The notes beneath the pieces were generated by a model, which worked only from the letters and a program-made list of their open reading frames with translations, did not search any database and was not told the DNA's origin. DNA of 17,567 nucleotides from contig CAYLHD010000015.1 of the NCBI GenBank assembly GCA_964383545.1, positions 1 to 17,567 on the forward strand. Reading direction: 5' to 3'. Of this stretch, positions 8,001 through 15,048 are shown piece after piece; within the stretch, counting starts at the first letter, position 1; each line of letters starts with the position of its first letter. Origin of the DNA: JAGYLJ01 sp964383545 (GTDB lineage: Bacteria; Patescibacteriota; Minisyncoccia; Phycocordibacterales; UBA12079). The translations under genes and the position numbers were made by a program.

Positions 8001-8032
8001 AAAAGAATAAAAATAGAGATTTTTATTCTTTT
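8001..8032 (-). terminator. Perfect 13-bp hairpin, likely bidirectional terminator
   Basis: Bases 8001-8013 and 8020-8032 form a perfect 13-base-pair stem (AAAAGAATAAAAA with its complement) around a six-base loop. The stem overlaps the last codons and stop of the GT4 gene at 8023-9114, and on the minus strand ends in TTTTCC. It is AT-rich, so weaker than a classic GC stem, but its exactness and its position between a stop codon and a promoter favour termination. Confidence 0.55.
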
Positions 8033-9114
8033 AAGAGCTTTTCTAAATTATCTAAGGTGTTTTCAATAGAAAATTGTTTTGATTTTTCATAGGCATTTTG
8101 AACAATCGATTGTCTAAATAAATCTTCCCTAAAAATTTTAAGAATTCCATTCCTGATAGCTTCTTTATCATCTGGTTTTACTAAAACTCCCTCTTGATTA
8201 TTTTTAATTAATTCAGGATTACCACCAATATTGGTTGTCACCACCGGCACTTTATTATTAGCAGCCTCCAAAAGTAGATGAGCAAACCCTTCATACTGAG
8301 TATTCAACACAAACACACTAGCTTTTCTCATATTATCCAAAACTTCTTCCCTACTTAATTGCCCAGTTAAAGTAACAGCCTCCCTCAAACTCAGCTCTGT
8401 AATTTTATTTTCCAATTCTTCTTTTTGCGGACCACTCCCCACAATCACTAATTTAACATCAGGAATTTCTTTCAAAATTTCCGGCATCACCTCAATCAAC
8501 ACTTTAAAACCCTTCCATGGCACTAACCTCCCCACGGACAAGATTACTTTCTCTCTAATCTTCGGAGGTTGGACCTCCACAGATTGAGATAATTTAATTC
8601 CATTATAAATCACAGTGATTTTTTTATCAGCAATTCCCCAGTTTAAAATAACAGTTTTAAAGTAATGACTGGGAACAATAATCTTGTCAGCTTGCTTAGC
8701 TACATAAAATTGAATTTTCTTAAAAAACTTCACTCGAAAACCATAATCATTTTTTGCAGAAAAAGTATCTAAATCATCTTTGATATCGAACCTTTGTACT
8801 CCCTGTTCCCAAGCATAATCTCCAGCGATTCTAATAAAAAACTTTTTTCTTAAAAACTTGTTAGCCAACATAGTCGGCAAACCAACACTAACAGGATCTT
8901 GGGCATAAATAACATCAACTCCCTTAGTCTTACTTAAAATCTTGAAAAAATAAGCAATATGCCGAATTATCTTAGGCCATTTTTTAACCTCACCAAAAGA
9001 TAGAATTTCTACTTCAATTCCCTTTTTAGGTAATTCATCAAACAATAACTTAGAGTAAGTCGCTGGACCACCTATATCTGGAGGATATATACCTGTTGTA
9101 ATTAAAATTTTCAT
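8023..9114 (-). CDS. Glycosyltransferase family 4 (GT-B fold)
   Basis: This 363-residue protein opens with 'MKILITTGIYPPDIGGPATYSKLLFDEL', the classic GT4 N-terminus with a glycine-rich acceptor loop. 'DVIYAQDPVSVGLPTMLANKFL' and 'IRIAGDYAWEQGVQRF' follow, a pattern common in mannosyl- and galactosyltransferase-like GT4 proteins. 'IIVPSHYFKTVILNWGI..ITVIYNGI' links to the donor domain, 'VILSVGRLVPWKGFKVLIEVM' binds the donor, and 'ASVFVLNTQYEGFAHLLLEAANNKVPVVTTNIGGNPELI' contains a complete EX7E motif (E-GFAHLLL-E). The sugar donor cannot be read from the sequence. A strong terminator-like structure separates it from the PemK/MazF-like gene upstream, and a TATACT hexamer about 45 bases before the ATG is the best promoter candidate. 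Confidence 0.91.
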   Translation of the reverse strand: MKILITTGIYPPDIGGPATYSKLLFDELPKKGIEVEILSFGEVKKWPKIIRHIAYFFKILSKTKGVDVIYAQDPVSVGLPTMLANKFLRKKFFIRIAGDYAWEQGVQRFDIKDDLDTFSAKNDYGFRVKFFKKIQFYVAKQADKIIVPSHYFKTVILNWGIADKKITVIYNGIKLSQSVEVQPPKIREKVILSVGRLVPWKGFKVLIEVMPEILKEIPDVKLVIVGSGPQKEELENKITELSLREAVTLTGQLSREEVLDNMRKASVFVLNTQYEGFAHLLLEAANNKVPVVTTNIGGNPELIKNNQEGVLVKPDDKEAIRNGILKIFREDLFRQSIVQNAYEKSKQFSIENTLDNLEKLLKE

Positions 9115-9176
9115 AATTTTGCTTGCATTTTTAGAGTGCTTTGTTATTATTAAAGTATAGATGGCCTTAGGGCTCG

Positions 9177-9192
9177 CCTCGTTTCGACGAGG
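9177..9192. repeat. Small GC-rich hairpin with TTCG/CGAA loop
   Basis: CCTCGT at 9177-9182 and ACGAGG at 9187-9192 form a perfect six-base-pair stem closing TTCG (CGAA on the minus strand). It sits in an otherwise AT-rich spacer, four bases from the large terminator-like hairpin at 9196-9248. No U run follows it, so it may be an RNA stability element or part of a dispersed short palindrome rather than a terminator. Confidence 0.5.
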
Positions 9193-9195
9193 AGA

Positions 9196-9248
9196 AAATT
9201 AAAAAAACCGTTAAAGAGAGTTCGCTTTCTTGACGGCTTTTTTAATTT
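9196..9248 (-). terminator. Rho-independent terminator overlapping the end of the PemK/MazF-like gene
   Basis: Two 19-base arms, 9196-9214 and 9230-9248, are complementary at 17 of 19 positions and are each flanked by A or T runs. The minus-strand RNA reads an A run, then GCCGUC, then a loop closed around CGAA, then AACGG and seven U residues. One of the two mismatches is a G-U pair in that RNA. The stop codon of the PemK/MazF-like gene (9213-9211) lies inside the stem, so the hairpin ends that transcript; the symmetrical A and T runs allow action in both directions. Confidence 0.7.
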
Positions 9249-9600
9249 CCTTAAGTACTTCTTCCGCCAACACCCCCACCTTGTTTACTAAACGCAAACT
9301 ATCTATGTTTCTCAATTGAGACAAAATTCCCACAGCTTCTTTTCCATCAACTTCACCAATTGGAAAATAATACAGACCTAACTTAGTCTTACTCGTTAGA
9401 GGAACAGCAAGAAAGGAATACTTATTATATTTTTTAAGAATTAATACTGGCCGAGTAAAATCAGAACTTTTCCCATCCGTTTCATATCCTATATTAATCC
9501 CAAGCTTAACCCACCATATTTCTCCATCACGAAAATATAACCTATCTTCTTGATTGTGAGTTTCTTTTTTCTTTTTATTCCAGTTGTCAAAATCTTTCAT
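9211..9600 (-). CDS. PemK/MazF-family toxin-like protein, no antitoxin visible
   Basis: This is a 129-residue protein. After a charged N-terminal extension of about 25 residues, 'FRDGEIWWVKLGINIGYETDGKSSDFTRPVLILKKYN' matches the start of the MazF/PemK barrel ('GDIYWVDLG...RPVLVL'). 'SFLAVPLTSKTK' and 'GILSQLRNIDSLRLVNKVGVL' match its later strands. MazF-type proteins are RNA endoribonucleases, normally encoded beside a small antitoxin. Here the ATG overlaps the TGA of a GT4 gene (ATGA) and no antitoxin-sized frame adjoins it. The extended N-terminus and the variant 'GINIGYETDGK' loop resemble a group I associate with CPR genomes, whose function is not established; it may not be a toxin. Family assignment is firm, activity is inference. 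Confidence 0.85.
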   Translation of the reverse strand: MKDFDNWNKKKKETHNQEDRLYFRDGEIWWVKLGINIGYETDGKSSDFTRPVLILKKYNKYSFLAVPLTSKTKLGLYYFPIGEVDGKEAVGILSQLRNIDSLRLVNKVGVLAEEVLKEIKKAVKKANSL

Positions 9601-10739
9601 TTTGTATAAGAATTAAAAAGTTTTTTCATATCCTGAGTAATCATCTTCCAGTTATATTTTTCAACTACCATCTGATAAGCCTGTTGAACCAGTTTGTCTT
9701 TCAAATCAGGATTACTAATCAAAAACTTAACCTTTTCAGCAATTGATTCAGCATCTTTAACCTGACAAAACAAACCAGTTTCCTTATCTTCCAAAAAATC
9801 AGGGATACCTCCCACAGGAGTAGCAATCACAGGAATTTTAGTTGCCATGGCTTCTAAAAATGAATTACCTAAACCTTCTGACAAAGATGGTCGAATAAAA
9901 ATATCTGAAACATTCAAGTATTTTGATATTTCTTTATGATCAACAAAACCCAAAAAAATAACTCTTTCGTCCAAATTTCTTTCAGTTATTATTTTTTTGA
10001 AATTAGATTCTTCTTCTCCACCCCCAATTAACAATAGCTTAATATTTTCAGGAAGATAGGTTAAAGATTTAATTAAATACTCCAACCCATTTTTATGAGT
10101 AAGTCTCCCTGTGTGGACCAAAAATTTATCATCAGGTTGTTTCCCAAGTTTCTGAGCTAACTTAGTTAAATCACTTTTAGTAAATTTCTGAGTAAAGTTT
10201 TCAATATCAACCCCATTTGGGATAACTTCAATAGGACACTGAGCACCCATTTTTTTTGCCCAATTAGCTAAATAGAAACTAATACATTGAATAAAATCAG
10301 CCCTTTTAAAAATATTTTTAAATTGTCCTTTAATGAATTTAGTTTTCTTTTGTATATACTCATGACTATCTCCTTCCTGTAAAGTCAGAAAAAATGGTAC
10401 TCGAGGGTTAACTTTTTTAAACTTCGAAGCAGCCAACCCAGCATAGCTAGCCATAATAGACCAAACTAAATCATAGTTATTTTTTTTATGTAAATTTATG
10501 GCTATGCGATAACCATAAAAAGCTAACAATAATTTATCAATCATTGGATAGCCTATTCCCACTCGAAATACAGTCACATTACCAATCTTTTCCTGTTGGG
10601 GAAGTTTTTTGTCCATTTTAGCGGTTAATAGATGAAACTCTGTATCTTTTAACCGATCAGTAATTTCTTTTACAGCCACCTCTGCCCCACCCACAAAAGG
10701 ATAATAGGCGGTTGAAAATATAAGAATTTTTTTTGCCAT
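9597..10739 (-). CDS. Glycosyltransferase family 4 (GT-B fold)
   Basis: This is a 380-residue protein beginning MAKKILIFSTAYYPFVGGAE, with the glycine-rich acceptor loop 'PFVGGAEVAVKEI'. 'DLVWSIMASYAGLAASKF' and 'PFFLTLQEGDSHEYIQK' follow. The junction 'CPIEVIPNGVDIENF' (about 171-185) is a hallmark of GT4. The donor domain has 'KFLVHTGRLTHKNGLEYLIKSLTYL', and 'SDIFIRPSLSEGLGNSFLEAMATKIPVIATPVGGIPDFLED' carries a full EX7E motif (E-GLGNSFL-E). It is one of the most canonical GT4 members in the window. An extended -10 box ends six bases before the ATG, so it likely heads its own leaderless transcript that continues into the PemK/MazF-like gene through a four-base ATGA overlap. Confidence 0.92.
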   Translation of the reverse strand: MAKKILIFSTAYYPFVGGAEVAVKEITDRLKDTEFHLLTAKMDKKLPQQEKIGNVTVFRVGIGYPMIDKLLLAFYGYRIAINLHKKNNYDLVWSIMASYAGLAASKFKKVNPRVPFFLTLQEGDSHEYIQKKTKFIKGQFKNIFKRADFIQCISFYLANWAKKMGAQCPIEVIPNGVDIENFTQKFTKSDLTKLAQKLGKQPDDKFLVHTGRLTHKNGLEYLIKSLTYLPENIKLLLIGGGEEESNFKKIITERNLDERVIFLGFVDHKEISKYLNVSDIFIRPSLSEGLGNSFLEAMATKIPVIATPVGGIPDFLEDKETGLFCQVKDAESIAEKVKFLISNPDLKDKLVQQAYQMVVEKYNWKMITQDMKKLFNSYTK

Positions 10740-10754
10740 ATTAATATTGTAGCA
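10740..10754 (-). promoter_or_regulatory. Extended -10 promoter for the GT4 gene ending at 9597
   Basis: The minus strand reads TGC, then TACAAT (10751-10746), then six bases to the ATG at 10739. A 13-base palindrome, AAACTT-A-AAGTTT, lies just upstream at about 10757-10769, where an operator could overlap the promoter. The -35 region is not recognisable. The spacing implies a leaderless mRNA. Confidence 0.55.
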
Positions 10755-10778
10755 GAAAACTTTAAGTTTAATATAGAT

Positions 10779-11654
10779 TTATTTATCTATAAAAGATTTA
10801 ACATAATCTTTAATATCTATTTGAGCAGTCCAGCCCAATTCTTTCATTTTAGTTAAATCTATTTTTGAAAAATTTCTATCTCCCTTTTTCCCTGGTAACA
10901 TTTCAATTTCTCCGCCAAACATTTTTGCAATATCAAGAATTGAATAATTTTTTTCTGTACCAATACAATGTCCATCACCTTTTCCCTTTTCCCCCACTAA
11001 TATTAATCCTCGAACAATATCATCAATATGAGTAAAAGCTCTTTTTTGTTCTCCTGAACCATAAACAGAAAGTTTTTCACCTTTTTGTTTCTTATCTATA
11101 TAAATTCCAATCAATGTAGCATATTTCCCGGTACGAATTTCTCTTCCTCCAGAAACATTATAAAAATAAGTAATAGCATAATCCAAATCAAACCAATCTC
11201 CATAATTATTAACTAAATCCGTATTAGCTGCTTTAAAATAAGCATAGGGAGATTGATCTCTTCCTTCTCCTTCACGATCACTAAATTCTCCAAATTTTGT
11301 ACTGGAACCTGCATAAATTAAACGAATATTATTTTTTTTACAAAAATTAAGAACATTAAAAGTCCCTTTAACATTTAAATCCCAAACTAAATCTATATCT
11401 TCAAACGAAGTCAAAGGCCGTGAATACTCTCCTAAATGATAGACAATATCTGGTTTTACAGTAATCAATTCTGCTATATCTTTAGTATGTCCTTCTATAT
11501 ATTCTACACCAGCTATGTGATTGTCTTTGGAGCCAGTAAAATAATTATCAAGTGAAATAACCTGATTATTTTTATCTTTTACTAATTCTTCAATTAAATG
11601 TGAACCAATAAAACCAGCTCCTCCTGTAACTAATATTATTTTTTTATTTTCCAT
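10779..11654 (-). CDS. NAD-dependent epimerase/dehydratase (extended SDR, UDP-sugar type)
   Basis: This is a 291-residue extended short-chain dehydrogenase. The NAD-binding motif 'TGGAGFIGSH' is at residues 10-19, 'YHLGEYSRP' near 72-80, the catalytic Ser region 'YAGSSTKFGE' at 114-123, and the catalytic pair Tyr137/Lys141 is in 'SPYAYFK' (YxxxK). 'RAFTHIDDIVRGL' is the conserved sugar-binding strand. Close relatives interconvert or dehydrate nucleotide sugars (GalE, WbpP, RmlB-like). It would supply an activated sugar to the adjoining glycosyltransferases. An upstream in-frame ATG (11678) would add eight residues, but that codon lies upstream of a TATAAT box (11666-11661), which ends six bases before the chosen ATG. 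The chosen start also gives the normal family N-terminus. Confidence 0.9.
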   Translation of the reverse strand: MENKKIILVTGGAGFIGSHLIEELVKDKNNQVISLDNYFTGSKDNHIAGVEYIEGHTKDIAELITVKPDIVYHLGEYSRPLTSFEDIDLVWDLNVKGTFNVLNFCKKNNIRLIYAGSSTKFGEFSDREGEGRDQSPYAYFKAANTDLVNNYGDWFDLDYAITYFYNVSGGREIRTGKYATLIGIYIDKKQKGEKLSVYGSGEQKRAFTHIDDIVRGLILVGEKGKGDGHCIGTEKNYSILDIAKMFGGEIEMLPGKKGDRNFSKIDLTKMKELGWTAQIDIKDYVKSFIDK

Positions 11655-11669
11655 CTGTTCATTATAACA
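11655..11669 (-). promoter_or_regulatory. Extended -10 promoter that decides the epimerase start
   Basis: TG-T-TATAAT (hexamer at 11666-11661) is followed by six bases and then the ATG at 11654. This consensus extended -10 would start transcription at the ATG and exclude the upstream in-frame ATG at 11678, which overlaps or precedes the promoter. The box lies in the 40-base gap after the lamin-tail gene. Confidence 0.65.
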
Positions 11670-11694
11670 AAAAATCAAGGGTTTTAAAGGCTAA

Positions 11695-13329
11695 TCAGAT
11701 GTCCTGTTTATTAGCAAAAATTAAACCAACTGATGCCATGGAAACAATTCCAACTAGAGATAAATTCCATTTATTAAAAATATTATTCCTAGACTCCATT
11801 GGAGATTCCTGAAGAGGTAAAGTCGTAGTTGCTTCCAAGACAATACTTTCAAGTTCATCTTCATATTCTTGCTTGTCTTCAGGTTGAACCATAACAACCA
11901 TAGGTTCAACAGCTTTTCGAATAGAAGCAACCTGATTGACAGGAACAATGACTTTAGGTTTTTCTTGAGGAATACTAATCACTACTTTTGGTTGAGGTAC
12001 ATAGGAAAAAGCTACAGCTCCATTTGGATACAGTAAATCAACCTGACTATTTTGTTTTAAAATAAGTCCTGTAATTATTGAAGAAAATTTTAAATACTTT
12101 TTTGGTAAAACAATGGTATTTTTAGGCAGAGCAAAATAATTACCATCTACCCTTAATCGCCACCAAGATAAATTTAATTCGTGAACAGAGGGATTGTGAA
12201 TTTCAATAAATTGATTTTCAACATCTAATTTAGAAATAATAATTTCTGACGGTAAAACTTCAACTTGGAAACGATCAGTTCCAGTATATTCTCCAGAGAT
12301 AACTTGCAACACAATGACATAATCCCCAGGGTGCTGATAAGTATATAAGACCTTCTGACCTTTAGTTGAACCTCCATCACCAAAGGTCCATTGATATTCT
12401 TCATTAACCAAAGGTTTTTCCTCCAAACCCCAAGCATCGGCTTCAAAAAAGAAACCTGCCCCAGCAATTGGTTTATCTAAAGGAGTAGTAATAGAAGCAA
12501 ACACCTGTGGTTCTATCTTGAACACACGAACAGATGGTGGAGTAGTCACCTGAGGCTGAATTTCGTCCTGTGACTCATCAGCAGGATCATCTTGAGGATT
12601 GGTGGGTTCATCAACACTACAATTACTAACACCAGGAGTTGGTAAGGCTGGTACCCAATTACCACTATTTTTCTGTAACGAATTTCCAGTATCATTAGCC
12701 TCTTCAATGGGCAAATACGAAACTTGTACCATACTTTCCAGATTAGAATTTTTAATAGTAAGAATTTCTTTTTCTTCGCTACTATTAATTAATGAAACAA
12801 AATTAGAATTAAGAACTGTTCCAGAAAAGTTTGGATAATCTGTTAAAAAAGTACTGCTATCTTTTACAATATCAATATCAGCAATAATCAAATACTCTTG
12901 AGGCTTTATTGTAAAACTACCTTGAATTACTGAAAAAGGGTGCCCTTTGTTATCTCCACCTACTAATTTCCAGCCATCTAAATTTTCGACACTTAGCCCT
13001 GAATTGTAAATCTCAATCCACTCTCGGCCTCCATCTGCTTTAGAACCACTAGCATCTTCACCTGGGTTATACATAATTTCGGTTATCTCAATTTGTGCAA
13101 AAACAATAAATGGAAGAAAAAAGTAAAAACCATAAAAAGCAAGAAATTTTGACACTCCGCAGGTAAAAAAGTTTGGTGTTTTTGGTACAATATTTTTAGC
13201 CAAAAACTTTTTTGCCGAAGATAAGAGAGTGCTCCGCAGGAGAGCACGAACGTGTGTCAGAATTCTTGCTTCTTCTAGTTTCTTTATCCGAAAATTAACT
13301 CTATTTATTATCTTTTGGCTCCTTAACAT
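11695..13329 (-). CDS. Lamin-tail and PKD domain surface protein
   Basis: This 544-residue protein looks exported and membrane-anchored. A hydrophobic segment 'FLAFYGFYFFLPFIVFAQ' (62-79) looks like a signal peptide with cleavage near FA-Q. A lamin-tail domain follows ('EITEIMYNPG..GGREWIEIYNSG..NLDGWKL', about 80-235), then an acidic proline-rich linker, a PKD-like domain with 'YQWTFGDGGSTKGQKVLYTYQHPGDYVIVLQV' (about 270-360), and a second lamin-tail-like region ('IIISKLDVENQFIEIHNPSVHELNLSWWRL', about 363-445). The C-terminus has another hydrophobic helix (about 522-538) and a short tail. Such proteins probably bind surface structures. The ATG at 13329 overlaps the ATPase gene by 29 bases. 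About 45 residues (20-65) are encoded by a palindromic element; a GTG at 13155 is an alternative start. Confidence 0.84.
   Translation of the reverse strand: MLRSQKIINRVNFRIKKLEEARILTHVRALLRSTLLSSAKKFLAKNIVPKTPNFFTCGVSKFLAFYGFYFFLPFIVFAQIEITEIMYNPGEDASGSKADGGREWIEIYNSGLSVENLDGWKLVGGDNKGHPFSVIQGSFTIKPQEYLIIADIDIVKDSSTFLTDYPNFSGTVLNSNFVSLINSSEEKEILTIKNSNLESMVQVSYLPIEEANDTGNSLQKNSGNWVPALPTPGVSNCSVDEPTNPQDDPADESQDEIQPQVTTPPSVRVFKIEPQVFASITTPLDKPIAGAGFFFEADAWGLEEKPLVNEEYQWTFGDGGSTKGQKVLYTYQHPGDYVIVLQVISGEYTGTDRFQVEVLPSEIIISKLDVENQFIEIHNPSVHELNLSWWRLRVDGNYFALPKNTIVLPKKYLKFSSIITGLILKQNSQVDLLYPNGAVAFSYVPQPKVVISIPQEKPKVIVPVNQVASIRKAVEPMVVMVQPEDKQEYEDELESIVLEATTTLPLQESPMESRNNIFNKWNLSLVGIVSMASVGLIFANKQDI
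13137..13271. repeat. Nested palindromic element inserted in frame in the lamin-tail gene
   Basis: The outer arms, about 13137-13155 and 13254-13271, are near-perfect inverted repeats (plus strand: agcaagaaattttgacac against the complement of gtgtcagaattcttgct, one gap and one mismatch). A second inverted pair lies inside: 13162-13176 (GGTAAAAAAGTTTGG) with 13200-13216 (CCAAAAACTTTTTTGCC). A small hairpin, GTGCTC/GAGCAC, is at 13229-13247. The segment is about 135 bp, a multiple of three, and stays open in the lamin-tail frame. Its translation (ARILTHVRALLRSTLL and onward) is basic and unrelated to a signal peptide. It resembles Rickettsia palindromic elements in organisation, though no copy is known to me. 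Confidence 0.65.
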
Positions 13330-15025
13330 ATAACATTTTTTCCAAAACCTCTTTCGATACCTCTTTAGTTTCTTTAACCTCTTCTACTTTTTTATTCTGA
13401 ATTGATTGTACAGCTACATTTTTAGTTTCTGGTTTTGTAACTGTCTTTTCAAAAGATTTCTTTATCACTTCCTTATCACCTCCTTGCACATTTTGAATAG
13501 CACTGGATAAAGCATTCCTTAATTGCATTCTATTATCAGGCTCATCATTCGGATTATTCTTATTCCTTAAATTAATATGATCAATTTTTTTATAACCCTT
13601 TCTGGTTTTTAAATCACTTAAACTCACAGAAGCCTTCGGTTTAGTTACCCTTTGAAAAGATTGAGAAGAAGTTTTTTTAACACTATTGCTATTAGTATTA
13701 TTAGGAGATTTGGTCGTTGGTTGATTAGGTTTTTTAATTGGTTGATGCCAATCAGAAATATCTTTTTCTACTTCAACTTTCGGTTTAGTAAATTGTTCTT
13801 GTGATGACTCTATTATTTCTTGTTTATAGGAAATAACCGGTTTTGGAATAGGAGCAAGAGTTCTCGCAGAAAACGGAACTGAACCGATTCCATCAATCAT
13901 TAATTTTAAATAAATTTGAGTGAAACCAAGATTAACAATATCGTCAGCAGTAAAATTAGGAGCAAATTCCTTTTCAAATATCTCTGCATCATAGGAACCT
14001 AAACGAAAAATTACCATAGTTCCCACATTCCCGAACACTGCTGCTCGTACTTCTTCTTCCATTTGTTCAATATATTGATGAGCAATGGTTAAATTTAATT
14101 TATATTTCCTCGCTTCCGAAAGAATATTAGCAAAAGACTCATTAGCAAAAGATTGAAATTCATCAACAAAAAAATAGAAATTAGGTAGCTTAGCTAGTTC
14201 TTCTTGAGAAACATCAGCACGAGACATAGCGGCTAAATAAATTTTGGTAATTAACATACTACCAAGTAAATTAGCACCATCCTCACCCACCTGTCCTTTT
14301 GATAAATTAATAATTAAAATCTTTTTCTCATCCATTACTTTTCGAAGATCAAAAGAAGACTTAGTCTGACCAATAATATTTCTAACAATTGGATTAGAAA
14401 CAAATTGCCCAATCTTATTTTGAATAGCCGCTCCAGCTTCCTGCATATATCTTTCCCCATACTTAGCAAATTCATCCACCCAAAAAGATTTTACAGAAGG
14501 GTCAGAAATATTATCAACCACTTTTTTTCTGTAATCTTTATCAGACAACATTCTATTTACCCCCAACAAAGTTGCATCGGGATATTCCAACAAAGCTAGA
14601 AGAACATTATTTAAAATATATTCCATTCTTGCAGACCAAGCATCTACCCAAATCTTTTTAAAAGCACTCATCAAACCACTAGCTACTAAATGCCTTTTAT
14701 CATCATCCACATTTTCCATCACATTAAAAGAAATCGGATTATCCAAATCAAAAGGAGCAAAATAAATGACATCATCAACCCGATCCTCTGGCACATAATC
14801 TAATAGCAAGTCAGCAGTTTTTCCATGGGGATCCATAAAAGCCATTCCGTTCCCATCCTTAATATCCTGAACAGCCATATTTTCTAGCATAGTAGACTTA
14901 CCCATTCCGGTTTTACCGATAGTATAGACGTGCTTGGTCCTATCCAAAGCTTTAATGCCAAAACGAACTTTCTTATTTCTACGATCGGTTTCAGCAAAAT
15001 ATGTAATTGGGTTTGCTTCCTCCAT
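13301..15025 (-). CDS. VirD4/TraG-like conjugative-type ATPase (TraM-recognition domain family)
   Basis: This 574-residue ATPase has Walker A 'GKTGMGKST' at 37-45, 'MAFMDPHGKTADLLLDYVPE' (61-80), 'ILIINLSKGQVGEDGANLLGSML' (236-258), Walker B 'FYFFVDEFQSF' (283-293, D288/E289) and 'TIAHQYIEQM' (313-322). These match the type IV secretion coupling-ATPase/TraM-recognition group. The N-terminal membrane segments of classical VirD4 are absent, so it is soluble or binds a membrane partner. Residues 400-574 are rich in Lys, Gln, Ser and Asn and look disordered. No relaxase or pilus genes adjoin it, so DNA transfer is not demonstrated. A TATAAT box eight bases before the ATG suggests a leaderless mRNA. 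Its 3' end overlaps the lamin-tail gene. Confidence 0.88.
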   Translation of the reverse strand: MEEANPITYFAETDRRNKKVRFGIKALDRTKHVYTIGKTGMGKSTMLENMAVQDIKDGNGMAFMDPHGKTADLLLDYVPEDRVDDVIYFAPFDLDNPISFNVMENVDDDKRHLVASGLMSAFKKIWVDAWSARMEYILNNVLLALLEYPDATLLGVNRMLSDKDYRKKVVDNISDPSVKSFWVDEFAKYGERYMQEAGAAIQNKIGQFVSNPIVRNIIGQTKSSFDLRKVMDEKKILIINLSKGQVGEDGANLLGSMLITKIYLAAMSRADVSQEELAKLPNFYFFVDEFQSFANESFANILSEARKYKLNLTIAHQYIEQMEEEVRAAVFGNVGTMVIFRLGSYDAEIFEKEFAPNFTADDIVNLGFTQIYLKLMIDGIGSVPFSARTLAPIPKPVISYKQEIIESSQEQFTKPKVEVEKDISDWHQPIKKPNQPTTKSPNNTNSNSVKKTSSQSFQRVTKPKASVSLSDLKTRKGYKKIDHINLRNKNNPNDEPDNRMQLRNALSSAIQNVQGGDKEVIKKSFEKTVTKPETKNVAVQSIQNKKVEEVKETKEVSKEVLEKMLYVKEPKDNK

Positions 15026-15039
15026 ATTTATTTATTATA
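15026..15039 (-). promoter_or_regulatory. -10 box for the VirD4-like ATPase gene
   Basis: TATAAT at 15039-15034 on the minus strand is followed by eight bases and the ATG at 15025. No Shine-Dalgarno sequence is present in the 23-base gap after the preceding stop. The predicted mRNA has no leader or a leader of one or two bases. A -35 element is not visible. Confidence 0.5.
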
Positions 15040-15048
15040 TGTCATTTA

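Noticed and set aside
10772..10791. Hairpin TATAGAT/ATCTATA at the epimerase stop codon as a terminator
   Set aside because: The stem is seven AT-rich pairs with no U run on the minus strand, so termination is not supported.
11655..11678. Eight extra N-terminal residues for the epimerase from the ATG at 11678
   Set aside because: A consensus extended -10 box lies inside that stretch, and the protein would gain residues ahead of the conserved NAD-binding start.
12599..12838. Plus-strand open frame inside the lamin-tail gene, and similar frames at 217-489, 2327-2650, 5781-5996 and others
   Set aside because: These are opposite-strand shadows of well-supported genes; they have no domain matches and no promoter or ribosome-binding signal.
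13153..13155. GTG as the real start of the lamin-tail protein, giving a short signal peptide
   Set aside because: It lies within the palindromic arm and has no clear promoter or ribosome-binding site. The ATG at 13329 gives a basic N-terminus and stays coupled to the upstream gene. It is kept as an alternative in the annotation.
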